Assembly: GCA_963920525.1 (NCBI GenBank) | Contig: OY986439.1 | Coordinates: 29,317,819-29,381,818, forward strand | From: Dichetophora obliterata | Taxonomy: Eukaryota > Arthropoda > Insecta > Diptera > Sciomyzidae | Direction: 5' to 3' | Length of the DNA stretch: 64,000 nucleotides | Shown: positions 40,150 to 51,909 of the stretch, in pieces | Position numbering within the stretch: position 1 is the first letter of the stretch | Layout: each line of letters starts with the position of its first letter | Notes under the pieces: generated by a model | The model's database searches: none | Told to the model about the DNA's origin: nothing | What the model saw: the letters and a program-made list of their open reading frames with translations, nothing else | Program-made: the position numbers and the translations under genes

Positions 40150-40620
40150 CATTACAGTCATTTTTTGTGATAATTTTCGAAATAATTTCAATCATTGGTG
40201 AAGCAAAATGATTTTTACAAAAGACACAAGTAGCATTTGTTCGACAGTCCTTGCCTTGTTTGAAGCAGACAATGCATCTTTTACGTCCCGTTTCACTTTT
40301 GCAGAGATAATGACCGGACAGTGAGGCGACTTCTGCAATTTTGAATCGCTAAGGTCCCACTTTTACAGCTGCTTTGCGGTCTCTTGTGGTTGCTGAATAA
40401 ATCGATCATTTGAGTAGCCAGCTGGGCGCAGAACTCCAATGTGGATATAGAAAATGTTCGATTGAAGTGGAGATAGAACATTAGACCCCAAAAATATGGA
40501 ACGATTTCATCCACTTGATCACAGCCACACCATTTGCCACCACGTAGTGGAAGTCGCCTCGTTTGAATTTCTTGTCTGCGCCAATTTTAGGCATTTGTTT
40601 CTTCATTGTTTAATCATTAT
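40150..40620 (-). pseudogene. piggyBac-like transposase C-terminal relic
   Basis: Read on the minus strand, 40620-40520 gives a KRGDFHYVVANGVAVIKWM-like segment resembling the GxxDYR...VKWxDN region of piggyBac transposases. After frameshifts, 40320-40200 gives GRKRCIVCFKQGKDC and CVFCKNHF, resembling their C-terminal cysteine-rich zinc domain. Frameshifts and the truncated N-terminus make it a dead relic. Element A inserted just past the zinc domain. Assignment is by motif only. Confidence 0.58.
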
Positions 40621-40660
40621 TCTAAATATCACTATTAATCGTCCTTCACACTGAAACATT

Positions 40661-41226
40661 GTATAGAAGTAAAATACTCAGTTCAGAAAAATATTTTTTT
40701 TTCTAAAAACAATAAAATCGATAAAAGATGAAAAGGTTCCTACCAGAATTTTAGCTTAAAAGTGTTTTTCAATGTAGGTATATTCAATTGGTACTACACC
40801 CAAATTTCGATCTATCGTCCTTGTTACCGAAATTTGGGCCGAAGTGCAAAAAATCATGGTTTTTGTAGGAAGTCAGAATTCCACAACCCAAAACTTCTTC
40901 CAAAAAAAGGATACATCCTAGATTTTAGATATGTAATAGCCTAGGACCATATAATGATTTAAATTTTTATTTGCAAAATCGTTATCTACTGTACTTCACA
41001 TCGTAAAGTGTGCTAGAAGTAAAATACATACTCAGTTCAGAAAAATTTTGTGAATGGAAAATTCCAAAAAGTTATATCCTGAATTTTTGTTCAAAAGAGT
41101 ATTTTAATGTAAAAAATATATGCTCAAGTCCCGGTATATCGTAATTAGTATCGAAATTTGACCAAAGTGCAGAAAAAAGTTGAATTGTGTATGAAAGTCA
41201 GAATTTCACATGCAAAAATTTTGGAT
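40661..41226. repeat. Degenerate tandem repeat of ~358 bp (under two copies)
   Basis: TAGAAGTAAAATAC...TCAGTTCAGAAAAAT near 40665 recurs near 41020. GAAGTGCAAAAAA...AGTCAGAATTCCACA near 40833 recurs as AAGTGCAGAAAAAA...AGTCAGAATTTCACA near 41165. Heavily diverged. Confidence 0.6.
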
Positions 41227-41232
41227 ATGCTA

Positions 41233-41402
41233 TCTTACTTACTACTTACTTACTTAGTTGGCGCTACAACCGTATGTCGGTCTTGGCCTCATCTAAGAAT
41301 TTGCGCCAGCCATTTCTGTCTTTCGCTTGCTGGCGCCAGTTGGAAATGCCAAGCCTCGTCAGGTTGTCCTCTACTTGGTCTTTCCAACGAAGATGCTCTT
41401 TC
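41233..41402 (-). pseudogene. 5'-truncated LINE, ORF2 C-terminus and 3' tail
   Basis: On the minus strand an open stretch reads HLRWKDQVEDNLTRLGISNW, then ...QQAKDRNGWRKFLDEAKTDIRL and a stop. It is followed by a short UTR and a (TAAG)-type tail at 41233-41256. RLGxxNWRxxAxDRxxWR is the usual extreme C-terminus of several insect LINE families. Only the last 50 or so codons remain. Confidence 0.68.
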
Positions 41403-41495
41403 GTACATTTTGCTAACTTTTTGATCATTCTACTGTGTATGGATAGTTGATTTTACATAATAAATTGTGATATAATTTGATTTTGCATGATGTTT

Positions 41496-41684
41496 AATTA
41501 TAAGCTTTTTAGATCAAGTAAGTTTTGAAGAAGGCAACAACAACAACAAATCTGTATAAAGTCATTCACACAGCAGACTACAAAGACTGTTTCGGAAGGT
41601 GCTACCCTATCCATCTTCAGTATTCTTACATGACCAAATTACTGTTTAAGTTTTCTATGATTTGACATTTGTTCGAATAAATTC
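41496..41684 (+). repeat. Dispersed repeat family D3, copy 2
   Basis: TTAGATCAAGTAAGTTTTGA, GAAGGCAACAACAACAACAA, CACACAGCAGACTA, CTGTTTCGGAAGG and TTTGACATTTGTTCGAATAA are shared with 56649-56843. Confidence 0.75.
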
Positions 41685-41763
41685 TTTGAAATCATAAGTG
41701 GTTCAAGCAGAAGTTATTATTTAATCAAAGCCTTAAACTCTACCAGGGATTTGGTTCGTTGTA

Positions 41764-42672
41764 AAAAGTCCGCCATCTAACATTTTTTTTTTCCAACTAG
41801 TGCTTATTTCGTAAATGGTAACACTTAGCTCATGTCTGATTTGACAGATAACTAGTTTTATTCTTCCGCTGAACGAATATGGTTGTGTATTTGCTTGAAC
41901 AACGCTGGGAAATATTGCGACATTACTTTGAAAATCAAGATGCCGATTTTGCCAAAAAAATCATTTTTTCAGATGTAGCTCATTTTGATCTTGGCGGATA
42001 TGTAAACAAGCAAAATTGTCGCATTTGGGCACAGAAACCCCGCACCCATACATTGAAAAGCCGCTGCACCCAAAACGAGTCACTGTTTGGTGCGGATTTT
42101 GGTCCAGAGGCCTAATTGGGCCATTTTTCTTCGAAAATGAGCAAGGAGTGGCCGTTACAGTCAATGGCGATCGTTATCGGGCCATGTTGAACAAATTTTT
42201 GTTCACAAAAATTGAAAAGGAGGATATTGGCAACATTTGGTTTCAACAGGACGGCGCTACGTGCCACACAGCCGAAGCTACACTCGATGTTTTGCGCCCT
42301 GTTTTTGAAGATCGCATTATCAGCCGCAGAGCTGATGTCGTTTGGCCACCTCGAAGCTGCGATTTGACACCGTTGGACTATTATTTGTGGGGTAAGTGTT
42401 ACGCCGACAAGCCAGAGACAATTGACGTTTTAAAGGACAATATTCGTGAAGCCATTGGTGAAATACAGCTGCACACAATCGATAATGTGCTTAAAAATTG
42501 GACCGATCGTGTAGGCTACTGCATGTCCAGCCGAGGCAGCCATTTGAATGAAATAATTTTTCATTATTAACCGGAAGGATTGTTCTTTCAAATAAAAAAA
42601 GAAATTTGGGAAAATATTTAGTAGTTTTTTTTACAGAATTTTCAGAAAAAAAAAGTTATTTGGCAGACCCTT
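41764..42672 (+). mobile_element. Mariner-like element, DD41D (rosa-like), internally deleted
   Basis: Flanked by TA at 41762-41763 and 42673-42674. Imperfect terminal inverted repeats of about 28 bp run AAAAGTCCGCCATCTAAC plus a T-run on the left and, complemented, AAGGGTCTGCCAAATAAC plus a T-run on the right. At 909 bp it is shorter than the 1.2-1.3 kb usual for mariners. The transposase gene lacks the part between the N-terminus and the first catalytic Asp, explaining the difference. Confidence 0.85.
41879..42570 (+). pseudogene. DD41D mariner transposase pseudogene
   Basis: The product of an intact copy would cut and rejoin element ends at TA. Here an N-terminal start (VYLLEQRWEILRHYFEN) runs straight into the catalytic core (IIFSD-AHF, first Asp), so roughly 130 residues including the DNA-binding part are missing. 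One base is lost near 42028, moving the remainder (KPLHPKRVTVWCGFW, WFQQDGATCHTA with the second Asp, WPPRSCDLTPLDYYLWG with the third) into another frame. I count 41 residues between the Asp of QQDGATCH and the Asp of PLDYYLW, which is the DD41D spacing of rosa-type elements rather than DD34D mariner or DD34E Tc1. A small loss after LWG is also likely. Inactive. Confidence 0.85.
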
Positions 42673-43090
42673 TAGCTAGTTACCTCTTCTTCTTTCACTT
42701 TTCTCTATGGAGTTCAAAGAATTTCCCGAAATTTACCAATGAATTGTGAAGATAGTTTTGTACTTCCGCTAGAAAGCTAAGATTATTTTATTAATTGAAC
42801 AGTAATTTCAATTTTTTTTCTTATTCTGGCTCTACAATGGAAAGGTTATTTTTGATAATTAATTGTGATCAATGCATTGATTTAACATGCTTTTTAATTA
42901 TGAGCTTTAATTATGAGTAATAATTAAATTTTTTATTCGGCAAATGATAACAAAATGTTTAAGAAGAAATTAACCATAAAAAAATCTTAATGCAAACGAT
43001 TAACCTTAGTGTTAGTCTAAAAAGTCCAATTTTAATTGTTAATTTTCAACCCATTTTTCTTATCTGGCTGGGTGGTGGAAATTTTGCAAT
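42673..43090. other. Intron-like DNA, nothing recognised
   Basis: AT-rich. No supported feature. Confidence 0.45.
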
Positions 43091-43345
43091 AGTGAATGAA
43101 ATATTTATTTGTAGCAATACATAAATGCCTACCGTTTCCTTTTTAAAGATTATTTTATTTAAATATTGCCCGCGTATACGCCTGAGGTGGTACTTTTTCC
43201 AGTATTTCGGCCGGTATCTCGCCAATGGGAGCTGTAGTGATGTCTTCCAGGACTGCAATTGTGGCTGGCATGTCCCTGTACACGAGATACTTCACGCAGC
43301 CCCACAAACAAATATTCTAGTGGGCGCCCATTCCAAGCATAACGC
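43091..43345 (-). pseudogene. Tc1/mariner-superfamily C-terminal relic
   Basis: On the minus strand, shifted frames give PLEYLFVG/ICLWGCVKYLVYRDMPATIAVLEDIT and ...IGEIPAEILEKV, which resembles the region after the third catalytic residue (LWGxVKxxVYxxxPxTIxxLxxxI) of mariner-related transposases. It is broken by frameshifts, and no termini were identified. Confidence 0.5.
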
Positions 43346-43570
43346 AAAATGGGTCCGTCTCATGGCTTTCGATTTGTTTTATTTTTCGGCTATAGGTTCC
43401 TATTAAATTCGAAGAACATAAGTTCATTTATTTTTTTTTATCGCCATTCGTTAAAAAGTTATGGACCTTTCAATTCTGCTAATCTTCCGAAAACGCCAGA
43501 ATTGGAAAATTTTTGGTTAATTGTAACTACGTCAGTATCTACGTCATTTATATCCAATTTTTATAAATTA

Positions 43571-44551
43571 CACTCTAAATAATAATTGCAAATTTACTAT
43601 CAATATCATACTAATTTTTTGTTGAAATTCCAACTAATGTGTAATTTTACTTTTAATATTATATTGATCTTTGAGTTTTTACCACTAAACACAATTCTTA
43701 GCAAAATTAAACAACAAATGTTGAACTTTGCTGCAATATCAATTGCAATGTTTTATATTACTAAATAAATTGAATTAAAATTGAGCAGATACTTTCAACA
43801 CATGCTCATTCGAGTCGGCTTGTCAGTGAGTGAAGATCACTCTTTAAAAATTTTCTGGTTTTAATTAAAAAAGTTTAGTAAAAATAAGTTTTTCGATAGA
43901 AGTTTGTTAAGTGTTAAGTTGTTAACAGTTAAATGAAAACAACATGTTAATAAATAAATAAAGACCTTTAAAAAAAAACAAAAAATGCCTGGGTTTCATT
44001 TGTCTACCTCTTTAGGATACTGAGAAGAAATTCTGTATGCAAGTGTCTGTTCTGCGTTTTGGTATTTCAAGTACCAATTTATTTGAGAATTGTCATAAAA
44101 AAAATCAAAATATGATATATCTCTGCACTACCGCCAAAAATATTAAGTTATAATATATATTAAAATATGTTTTAATGTTATAAGGAATGCTTAAAAAAAA
44201 CTTATTCGCTTGAATAACAGCAGAAATTTGTAAATACTACATTAATTGTATTAAAACTACGTAAAACTTGTTGAATTTTACTAACATAAGGGTAGTAATT
44301 TTAAAATAGTACTACATATATTGTAGAAACATTAAATAATTTATGTTTAATTTCGCTACAATATCAATATTATTGCTTTAATATTACTATATATTTTTAT
44401 CAAAATTAAACACTATTTGTTGAATTTCACTACATATATAAACAAACAACATGTTGAATTAAATAAGAGTGCGTAAGTTTACTGCAGTTATGGTAGCTAA
44501 CCTGTTGCCTACAACTATTGCAGTAAATTTCAACAAAAACTTTTTAGAGTG
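43571..44551. mobile_element. MITE-like element, CACTCTAAA tips, TA target
   Basis: TACACTCTAAA at 43569-43579 pairs with TTTAGAGTGTA at 44543-44553. The inner arm AAATTTACT near 43590 also has its complement (AGTAAATTT) near 44522. TA at both junctions fits a Tc1/mariner-type duplication. Many internal copies of AATTAAACA...TTGTTGAA and CTACAATATCAA motifs appear on both sides. No transposase. Confidence 0.6.
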
Positions 44552-44555
44552 TAGG

Positions 44556-45208
44556 TACTCTTAGAAAGGTATTAGAAAGTAGTTTCTGGTAAAAATATGT
44601 AACTTTAAAATTTGGGATGTTAGGGCTGCCAACATATTAAAAAAAAAAATTATTTGCCAATTTCTCAAAAAACGCGTAATTTTTTTCGATTTTTTATTTT
44701 TTAAATTTGAAGAAAAATGTTGCCTTTAAGTCAATCACAATTTTATGATGGAGCTTTTATATGTTTTTTCGCAATTTTAATTTTTGTGCACATACCTTAT
44801 CATTTTGAGGCAATTTATCGCCTATAAATTTCATAATGGTAAAGATATTTGCAAAATTTAATCTGCAAAATGGTTTGTCTTATAAGGACCAACATTTTAT
44901 CCATAAGTTTCGATGACTTTACACTTGACCTTGGTAGAGAAAACTGGTAAATACCGAAAAAAAAATATTTTTAATGTTTTTTTACTTTTATTTGTAAAAG
45001 GGTGAACAAAATTTTGTTTCAAGATTGAAATATTGAATATTATTATATTCTAACTGATTTTGTTCCAAAAAGTTTAAAAATAGGTCTCAAAACAAAAAAG
45101 TTATGATGGTTTGATCAGCTGATGCATGATACAAAGAGCTACAGGTAAAGTATTCCCGGCGCAACAAACAAAATTTACTGCGCACCTCGTCATTGGTGCT
45201 CGTCAAAT
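44556..45208. other. Intron-like DNA, nothing recognised
   Basis: AT-rich. Nothing supported. Confidence 0.4.
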
Positions 45209-46391
45209 CCCAGTGTGCCAAACGGATCTGTTACGTATCCGTAACGAACTCACTTCTTCGTACATTTTGTCCGAAACGGATTGCGAACGGATCCTTTTTC
45301 GTATGAAATTCCTCTCTCCGTTACGGACTTCAGTTACGAATCCGTTTCGGACTTCAGGTACGAATCCGTTTCGGACTTCAGTTACGAATCCGTTTCGGAC
45401 TTCAGATACGAATCCATTTCGGACTTCATATACGAAACAGACGTTTCATACTCTTTTTTTTTTTTAAATAATGCGAACTCGCAACGGACTCGTTTGACGC
45501 ATATAGCTACAGATGTTAAAAATATAGGTTTTCTAAACAAGTTTGACGCATTCAAATTCGAAAACTTTTTGCAGGAAATTAAACGTAAATTAAAACAAAA
45601 AAAATTATTTTATAATCAAATTTATAAGAGAGTAGTGGAGGCTAGTTTAAATGGTAAAAGAAATAATTGAAAATATCAAACAAACGAGTACAATGTTGGT
45701 GAGTTCCAGGATGGCTCATACTTGTTTCTTCAAACAGCTAAACATTATTTTTCATTGAAGCATCCCAATAACTTTTACTGCTATAATGACAAAGCGTACA
45801 AAATTCACGCAATTAAAAAAGTTTCCGAAAAATATCTTGTGTACGGCTATCCGATAGTCACATTTAACTTGATCACTAATGATAATTATTTAAAAATTCT
45901 GACAAGTACTTTTCTTCGATTTGAAGGAGAGCTTGAGGAGCACGAGCCTAATGAAATAAAAAAGTTGTTTAAAATAAAAATAAGTACACAATTGTATTTC
46001 GTATCCCTAATCCACTGAAAATAAAATAAGAAATTGTAAAACAAATTTAAGACTGTCTTTTATGTTAACGTTGTGGTTGTTCGTTACGGATTCGTAACGG
46101 GTTCGTAACGGGTCCGTCAAAACATAAGAGCGATTCCTCTCAAAAATACGAATTGCTTTTTCCATTTTTTCGGATCCGCCTCGAACTCAGAACGGACTTC
46201 AGAAACGAATCCGTAACGGACTTCAGATACGAATCCGTTTCGGACTTCATACACAAATCCGTTTCAGACTCTTTTGGCGGATTCGTAACGGGTTCGTAAC
46301 GGGTCCGTCGAAACATAAGAAAGCGTAGTGCGTACTGACGGACTCGTAACGGGTTCGTAACGGATCAGCATCCGTTTTTGTGCACATTGGG
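45209..46391. mobile_element. Unclassified inverted-repeat element with ATCCGTTTCGGACTTC subrepeats
   Basis: The ends are related inverted repeats (CCCAGTGTGC...AACGGAT at 45209 and, complemented, CCCAATGTGC...AACGGAT at 46391). Inside both ends lie tandem about 21-bp repeats of ATCCGTTTCGGACTTCAG type (45320-45430 and 46170-46260) and TTCGTAACGGGT repeats, giving a GC-richer, foldback-like layout. Two open stretches lie between them. No target duplication was found, so the superfamily stays open. Confidence 0.55.
45465..46018 (+). pseudogene. Unidentified ORF remnants in the 45-kb element
   Basis: Two adjacent frames: one ends at 45670 with a basic helical segment (KFENFLQEIKRKLKQKK); the next runs from about 45691 to 46018 (NVGEFQDGSYLFLQTAK... 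to ...KIKISTQLYFVSLIH). They are separated by stops and a frame change and could be the broken C-terminal part of one element-encoded protein. I do not recognise the family. Confidence 0.4.
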
Positions 46392-46800
46392 ATGTGACAC
46401 TTGATGAATACATTCAAAAGAAAATGTAGAAAAGTGACGAAGATAGCAAAATGAAAACGAACAAACAGTCAAAATTCTGTCAAGCACATCAAGCAACGTA
46501 GCCGCTTTTTGTGTAAATCGGTAAAAAGGGGAAAAAGCACTCCTACAAAATATGCAAATTTTTCTTCTCAAACAGTACTAAAAAATATATTTACTTTATT
46601 TTGGACATGTGCTTTATATAACAATATTTATTTCATTTCAGTAAAACAAGTTTTCATAAGAAAATGTAGGCATTTTAAAATCTTTATACCCTATGAATAA
46701 ATTGTGACTACGATTCAACCAAGGAACACCTTGCACGTCACAGCAAAGATGGCGGACATGCATGATGTATTAAAAAATCCTCTGGAACTGAATATCGTTG
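46392..46800. other. Intron-like DNA, nothing recognised
   Basis: No supported feature. The minus-strand 68-codon ORF here looks random. Confidence 0.4.
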
Positions 46801-47540
46801 AGTTTTATTCTCCCTATTATTGATGGGAATAAAACTGTGTAACTTTTGTGTGCCGGTTATAGCTTGCACATTTTTAAATTTTGACATCAACTCAGCTTCA
46901 ACATCTTCAAAAGACTCTTTTGAGCAAAACCGATAACATATTGTTGACTCATTCGTAAAGCTCTCTCGCGTTTGTTAATTGGTTTTCAAATGGTCTTTGA
47001 AGACTGGCTCTCATGGCATTTCGTTTAAAAGCTCCACCGATGCCATCACACGGCCCCTTACCATGCGATGTGCCAAGCCATGAGGTCAATTTTTGAAAAA
47101 AAGTGTTGCCGTATGCGTGAAATGGACGTGGGCTCAAATCGCATGATCTTGGCGGCCAATGGACTGCCCTAAAACATGAGATTAACTGCTCACCAAACTT
47201 GCCTCTCATGCCGTGTGGCACATGTCAACCAAGTCCAATTCTTCCATTTTGGGCAAAAAAAATCGTCATCATCGTACGGTACCTTGCTCCATTGACTATA
47301 ACATTGCTATTTTCATTATTTTTGAAAAAGTACGGTGCAATGATGCCGCCAGCCTACAAACTGCACCAAACAGTTCATTTTTCAAGATACATTGGCAGCT
47401 ATTGAACTGCCTCTGGCTACTCTTCAGACCAAATTTGGCAATTCTGTTTGTTAACGTACTCATTGAGCTAAGCATGAGTTTCGTCGCTGAAGACAATTTT
47501 TCGATAAAAAAACACATTTCTCACACAGCACGATGATTTT
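46800..47540 (-). pseudogene. Chimeric transposase relic: DD41D mariner core joined to an HGKGPCDGIGG segment
   Basis: On the minus strand, 47520-47160 carries a decayed DD41D-type core (FSDETH, EYVNKQNCQIW, TVWCSL, GGIIAPYFF, VNGARYR, HWPPRSCDLSP) with several stops and a lost second-Asp region. Directly after CDLSP, near 47120, the similarity ends. A clean open stretch continues as SWLGTSHGKGPCDGIGGAFK and RNAMRASLQRPFENQLTNA. The SHGKGxxDGIGGxxKR-like motif is one I associate with uncharacterised transposon-like insect proteins, but I cannot name the family. The joint may be a nested insertion or recombination scar. Confidence 0.6.
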
Positions 47541-47625
47541 CAAGCGCTGTTTGTTTGTTTTTTAGTGCATTTGTGGTGAAATATCAAACTTTTCTGAGAA
47601 TTTTTCAATGAAAAAAAAAATTCTG

Positions 47626-47700
47626 TCTGAGCTGGGGCTTAAACCGCGGATCTTTAGCTTACGGCCAAGGCACTCTACCTGAAGGCTGCGTCCACCAAAA
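47626..47700 (-). repeat. tRNA-like segment (SINE head relic)
   Basis: Minus strand: TTCAGGTAGAGTGCCTTGG (A-box-like region), an anticodon-arm-like middle, then B-box GGTTTAAGCCC and an acceptor-like CAGCTCAGACAGAA followed by a T-run. Stems are imperfect, so this is a tRNA-derived repeat, not a tRNA gene. Confidence 0.5.
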
Positions 47701-49650
47701 AACCGTACAGTGAAACCAACATTAAAAATTTAGTTTTGCGTGTTTTGTATTCTGTATAAAGTTCTTTTTAGAGGTTTTCGGAAAAAACAAAACAATTATA
47801 TGGAGGAAAAATATAAAGCATAATTTACACAAGTTTAAAAAAAAAATTAATTTAGCTAAAATATTAAAGAGATTACACAAAAAGGGTTTTTGTTTCCAAA
47901 AGAAAAAATAAAAATCCGTGTATGATTTTTTTTAAAGGAACAGAAAAAATAAAAGTCAGAAACTGATTTTGACTGAAAAATAAAAATTGAAAAATAATAG
48001 TTAAATTAGCTAGAAAAAAATAAAAGTCCGAAATAATTGTTATTTTATCCCTGCAGTAAAAATCACTTTCTATGAGTTAAAAATTTTTTGTTCTGTTAAA
48101 AAATAACAGTTAAAGTTTGATTTTAGGACTTTTTTCGGACATCATAACGATTGCGTAAAGATATTTCAATGTGATTATTTTAATAAAGACCATATGTTTA
48201 CGATATCTGCAAGACCATGATTTTTTTGAAAAAATTTTTTGATGACCGTTATCCTATTGATAACAGTCCCTGTTTTTTTGGCATTTCAATGTTTTGAGTT
48301 GTGTTTAACGGCAGATTCAAAAGTAGGGCTAAGTAAAAAAATGTTGGAATAAAGATTATGGGCTAACTACACCGATGATGTTTATTTGGTCTTGAAGTGG
48401 ATTGAAATAGCTTTTGTCTTGTAGTTCGATTCTTTACAATGAAAAGAAAAAACTAAATAAACCTAGAATTAACAGTAAATATTATAGTTGGATTACCATA
48501 AATCCGAAGATCCTATTAAAAAAAAAGAATATACATAAAAAATTTAACTGAAATAAAAATAAAGGCCGACTGTATTGATTGCCCATTATTGTCTCTTACA
48601 GGCCTCTTTTATTGAGTAACCTTCTGATATTGTTATGAGCAGATATTCTTAAGCAATGCAAAACTTCTACTATAAAATGCATATAAATTCTGCCAAAATA
48701 AGAGATTGTTAAGCATCATCTGGTTTCTTCAGTTTTCCTACCAAAGGACTTCAACTCAACTTGAGTTTAAGTGGCAACATCTATAAGCCGCTTTTATTAA
48801 GATAAGCTTATAAATTAACTTGTTTTATAATGATATTAAAGTCAGACTAAGTCTGAATTAAAATTGTTTAACAGCTTTTTGGATGATTTTAGTTATGGAA
48901 ATTTTCTTTTGAACGCTTTCGATAAACAAAATAGTCGCTTTTAAGAAAATAAAATATACTTCATGCCTTACTTGCGATAAAATTTTTTAAGTCTACAATT
49001 TTAACTATGTTAAAGTTTCAGAAGCAAGTTGTTAAAACCATTAAAATGTAACATTAAAATTTTAAAAGATGCCTTTTGTGTTAATTGTATCAAATTTATC
49101 TGCTGTTTTAATTTTGTTAAAGTCAATTAAACGCTTAAATGAACTCATTTTGCATAAGCTATAGTGTCAAGCTCATTCCTTCCGCTACTTCCAAGAAACC
49201 CATGGATAACCTTGCTATAAAATTGCTTTTAAATTAATAATGCAAAAAAACGAAACGCGATATTTTAGGATTAACGTACGTTAATGAATACCTGAAATGA
49301 ATACAAAATTTATTGATTTTAATTAACAACGTGAATCATGATGCGACTAAATTGGAACAAAAGTTTAACACATTCAATTTAAAATACACAGTTATAAAAA
49401 TGACTGTAAAATTAAAGGGCAAAATATTTTAGGAATAAGTCAGCGACTCATGGAAAGTTAACAGATAAAGAAACATGAAAATTTACGTTGAATTGAAACA
49501 CAACAGAAAACAGCAGGAGTTAATAAATTAAATAAGGAAACTTGACTCAATATGGCGGCAACGCTAGTGGACCCATCAAAGCATACAATCACATGATACC
49601 TATTAAACAAAACCCTTCGCTCCCAGTTGAAATAAGAGCCCTGCTGTATG
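47701..49650. other. Intron-like DNA, nothing recognised
   Basis: AT-rich with degenerate AAAAATAAAAGTC-type microrepeats near 47930-48040. No gene supported. Confidence 0.45.
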
Positions 49651-49883
49651 TCTGCAGGCAACATGCCTCGGAAGCTCAGCAGACATGCTAGCCTCATGCT
49701 GCATTCATCACACGGTATTAATTCTGCATTCATACCATGAGATGCATGCTGCATTGCTGCTACGGCCGTTCATTTGGCAGACATGCTGTCCTATCGAAAT
49801 GCCTATGCTTATCGAAAAAAAAAATAAGCTAGTATGGAGGCGAGCATGTCTGCTGAACTTCCAACCCATGTTGCCGGCAGTTG
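49651..49883. mobile_element. Foldback/MITE-like element rich in GCAGACATGCT
   Basis: TCTGCAGGCAACATG...GGAAGCTCAGCAGACATGCT...GCCTC (49651-49697) is mirrored imperfectly by GAGGCGAGCATGTCTGCTGA, ACTTCC...CATGTTGCCGGCAG (49837-49883). The interior is GC-richer than its surroundings and non-coding. Confidence 0.6.
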
Positions 49884-51173
49884 AAAAATGACCACTATCC
49901 GGAGACTTGAACATCGGTCGCGTGAGTGTGAGTGTGAGTGCATCAGCTTATCTATTCGGCCATCGCAGCTGTCTAATCTTCGCTTAATTTTCTTCATTAA
50001 GAACAAACGTACGAGCACAGAGAAAGAAAATTAACGCGTTTGCTTTGTTATTATAAGCAATTAATGCAAAAAACAGAACAAAATCACTAAAAAAACAGAA
50101 CAAATTAGAGAAAAAACAAAAACAAAACTAAAAGTAGTTAAGAAAAATATAACAATTATATCTCTGCTGGGATTTCAATATACTTCTCAAGATTCCAAAA
50201 AAAACAAGAATAAAAACTTAAGCCCTAACCAACTGAGCCATTCGTACTGTTGTGATGTTTTTGAAATAATATACATAACAAAATTGTTGTGTCGGCGAAT
50301 TACAACAATCATAAAAATATTGGAGTTGTTGTCCCTTAAAATTAAACGGAATTTTGCATTGGCAAACATGATACTTTTGGTAATGCACCTCACTTAGACG
50401 TAAAGATGAAGTTTTAAGAATTTCAAAAAATAGACTCTAAGCATAGCATTAAAATTATAACCTGCCACATTCCTTCCATTGGCATTAATGCTTTGTTTTA
50501 CATCTAAAGTGAACACTTATTTTTTCCTCTTAAAGCAATACACTTTTTTAGTCTTGATGCATAATTTTCAGTCTTAATTTAAATTTTTAATTTAATTACA
50601 ATTTTTGGTATGCAAACAAATTTTGTAATGGAATATTGTCCTTAGCAATGAGCATAGATTTTAAAAATAACCTAAAGACTTTCATGGTTAATTCATACAA
50701 AATTTACGCTTAATCAAAATTGGATAGACTTCGAGGGTGCTACAGTTCCCTAGAGTTGTTAAAATTTTTCATAATTTTTAACTCCTTAAGTTCTCTGAAA
50801 CAGGCGGAATAAACCTAATTCGACTGTTTTAAAAATAAAATCCCAAATAATTCTAACCTGGTTCCATGCGAATTTTTTCAAAGGTTGTAAATTTTTCCAT
50901 AATTTCCAACACAAATAATTACACCTAGCGGGTTATTTATTTTGAAATGAGTAAAAAGCTTTAATAATGGTTGCTTTACTGATAATTTCAATTTATTTTT
51001 TAAAATGTTACATTAAACTATTTTAAAATATTAAAATGTTTGTAATTTTAATGAATTTCATGCAAAAATTATTTCTGGGTAACGTTATCAAAAAAAATTT
51101 CAGTTCGGTCAAAATTTGAATAACATCATACCACACCATTTTTTATCATACCATTTATATTTTCGCAGCATAT
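49884..51173. other. Intron-like DNA, nothing recognised
   Basis: No supported feature. A short GTGAGTGTGAGTGTGAGTG run lies at about 49922-49940. Confidence 0.45.
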
Positions 51174-51909
51174 AAACATAACATAGCAAACATAACATAA
51201 CATAACTTAACATAACATAACATAACATAACATAACATAACATAACATAGCATAACATAACATAACATAACATAACATAACATAACATAACATAACATAA
51301 CATAACATAACATAACATAACATAACATAACATAACATAACATAACATAACATAACATAACATAACATAACATAACATAACATAACATAACATAACATAA
51401 CATAACATAACATAACATAACATAACATAACATAACATAACATAACATAACATAACATAACATAACATAACATAACATAACATAACATAACATAACATAA
51501 CATAACATAACATAACATAACATAACATAACATAACATAACATAACATAACATAACATAACATAACATAACATAACATAACATAACATAACATAACATAA
51601 CATAACATAACATAACATAACATAACATAACATAACATAACATAACATAACATAACATAACATAACATAACATAACATAACATAACATAACATAACATAA
51701 CATAACATAACATAACATAACATAACATAACATAACATAACATAACATAACATAACATAACATAACATAACATAACATAACATAACATAACATAACATAA
51801 CATAACATAACATAACATAACATAACATAACATAACATAACATAACATAACATAAAATAAAATAACATAACATAACATAACATAACATAACATGACATGA
51901 CATAACATT
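51174..51909. repeat. Pentanucleotide repeat (CATAA)n, ~735 bp
   Basis: About 147 nearly perfect copies, with a few variants near both edges (CATAG, CTTAA, CATAAAATAAAATAA, CATGA). Three minus-strand ORFs of 233-270 codons (YVMLC repeats) arise because the 5-bp unit has no stop on that strand in any frame. None is a gene. Confidence 0.97.

Noticed and set aside
49458..50018. Several 65-98-codon ORFs around 49.5-50 kb
   Set aside because: They overlap a foldback element on both strands and lack family features.
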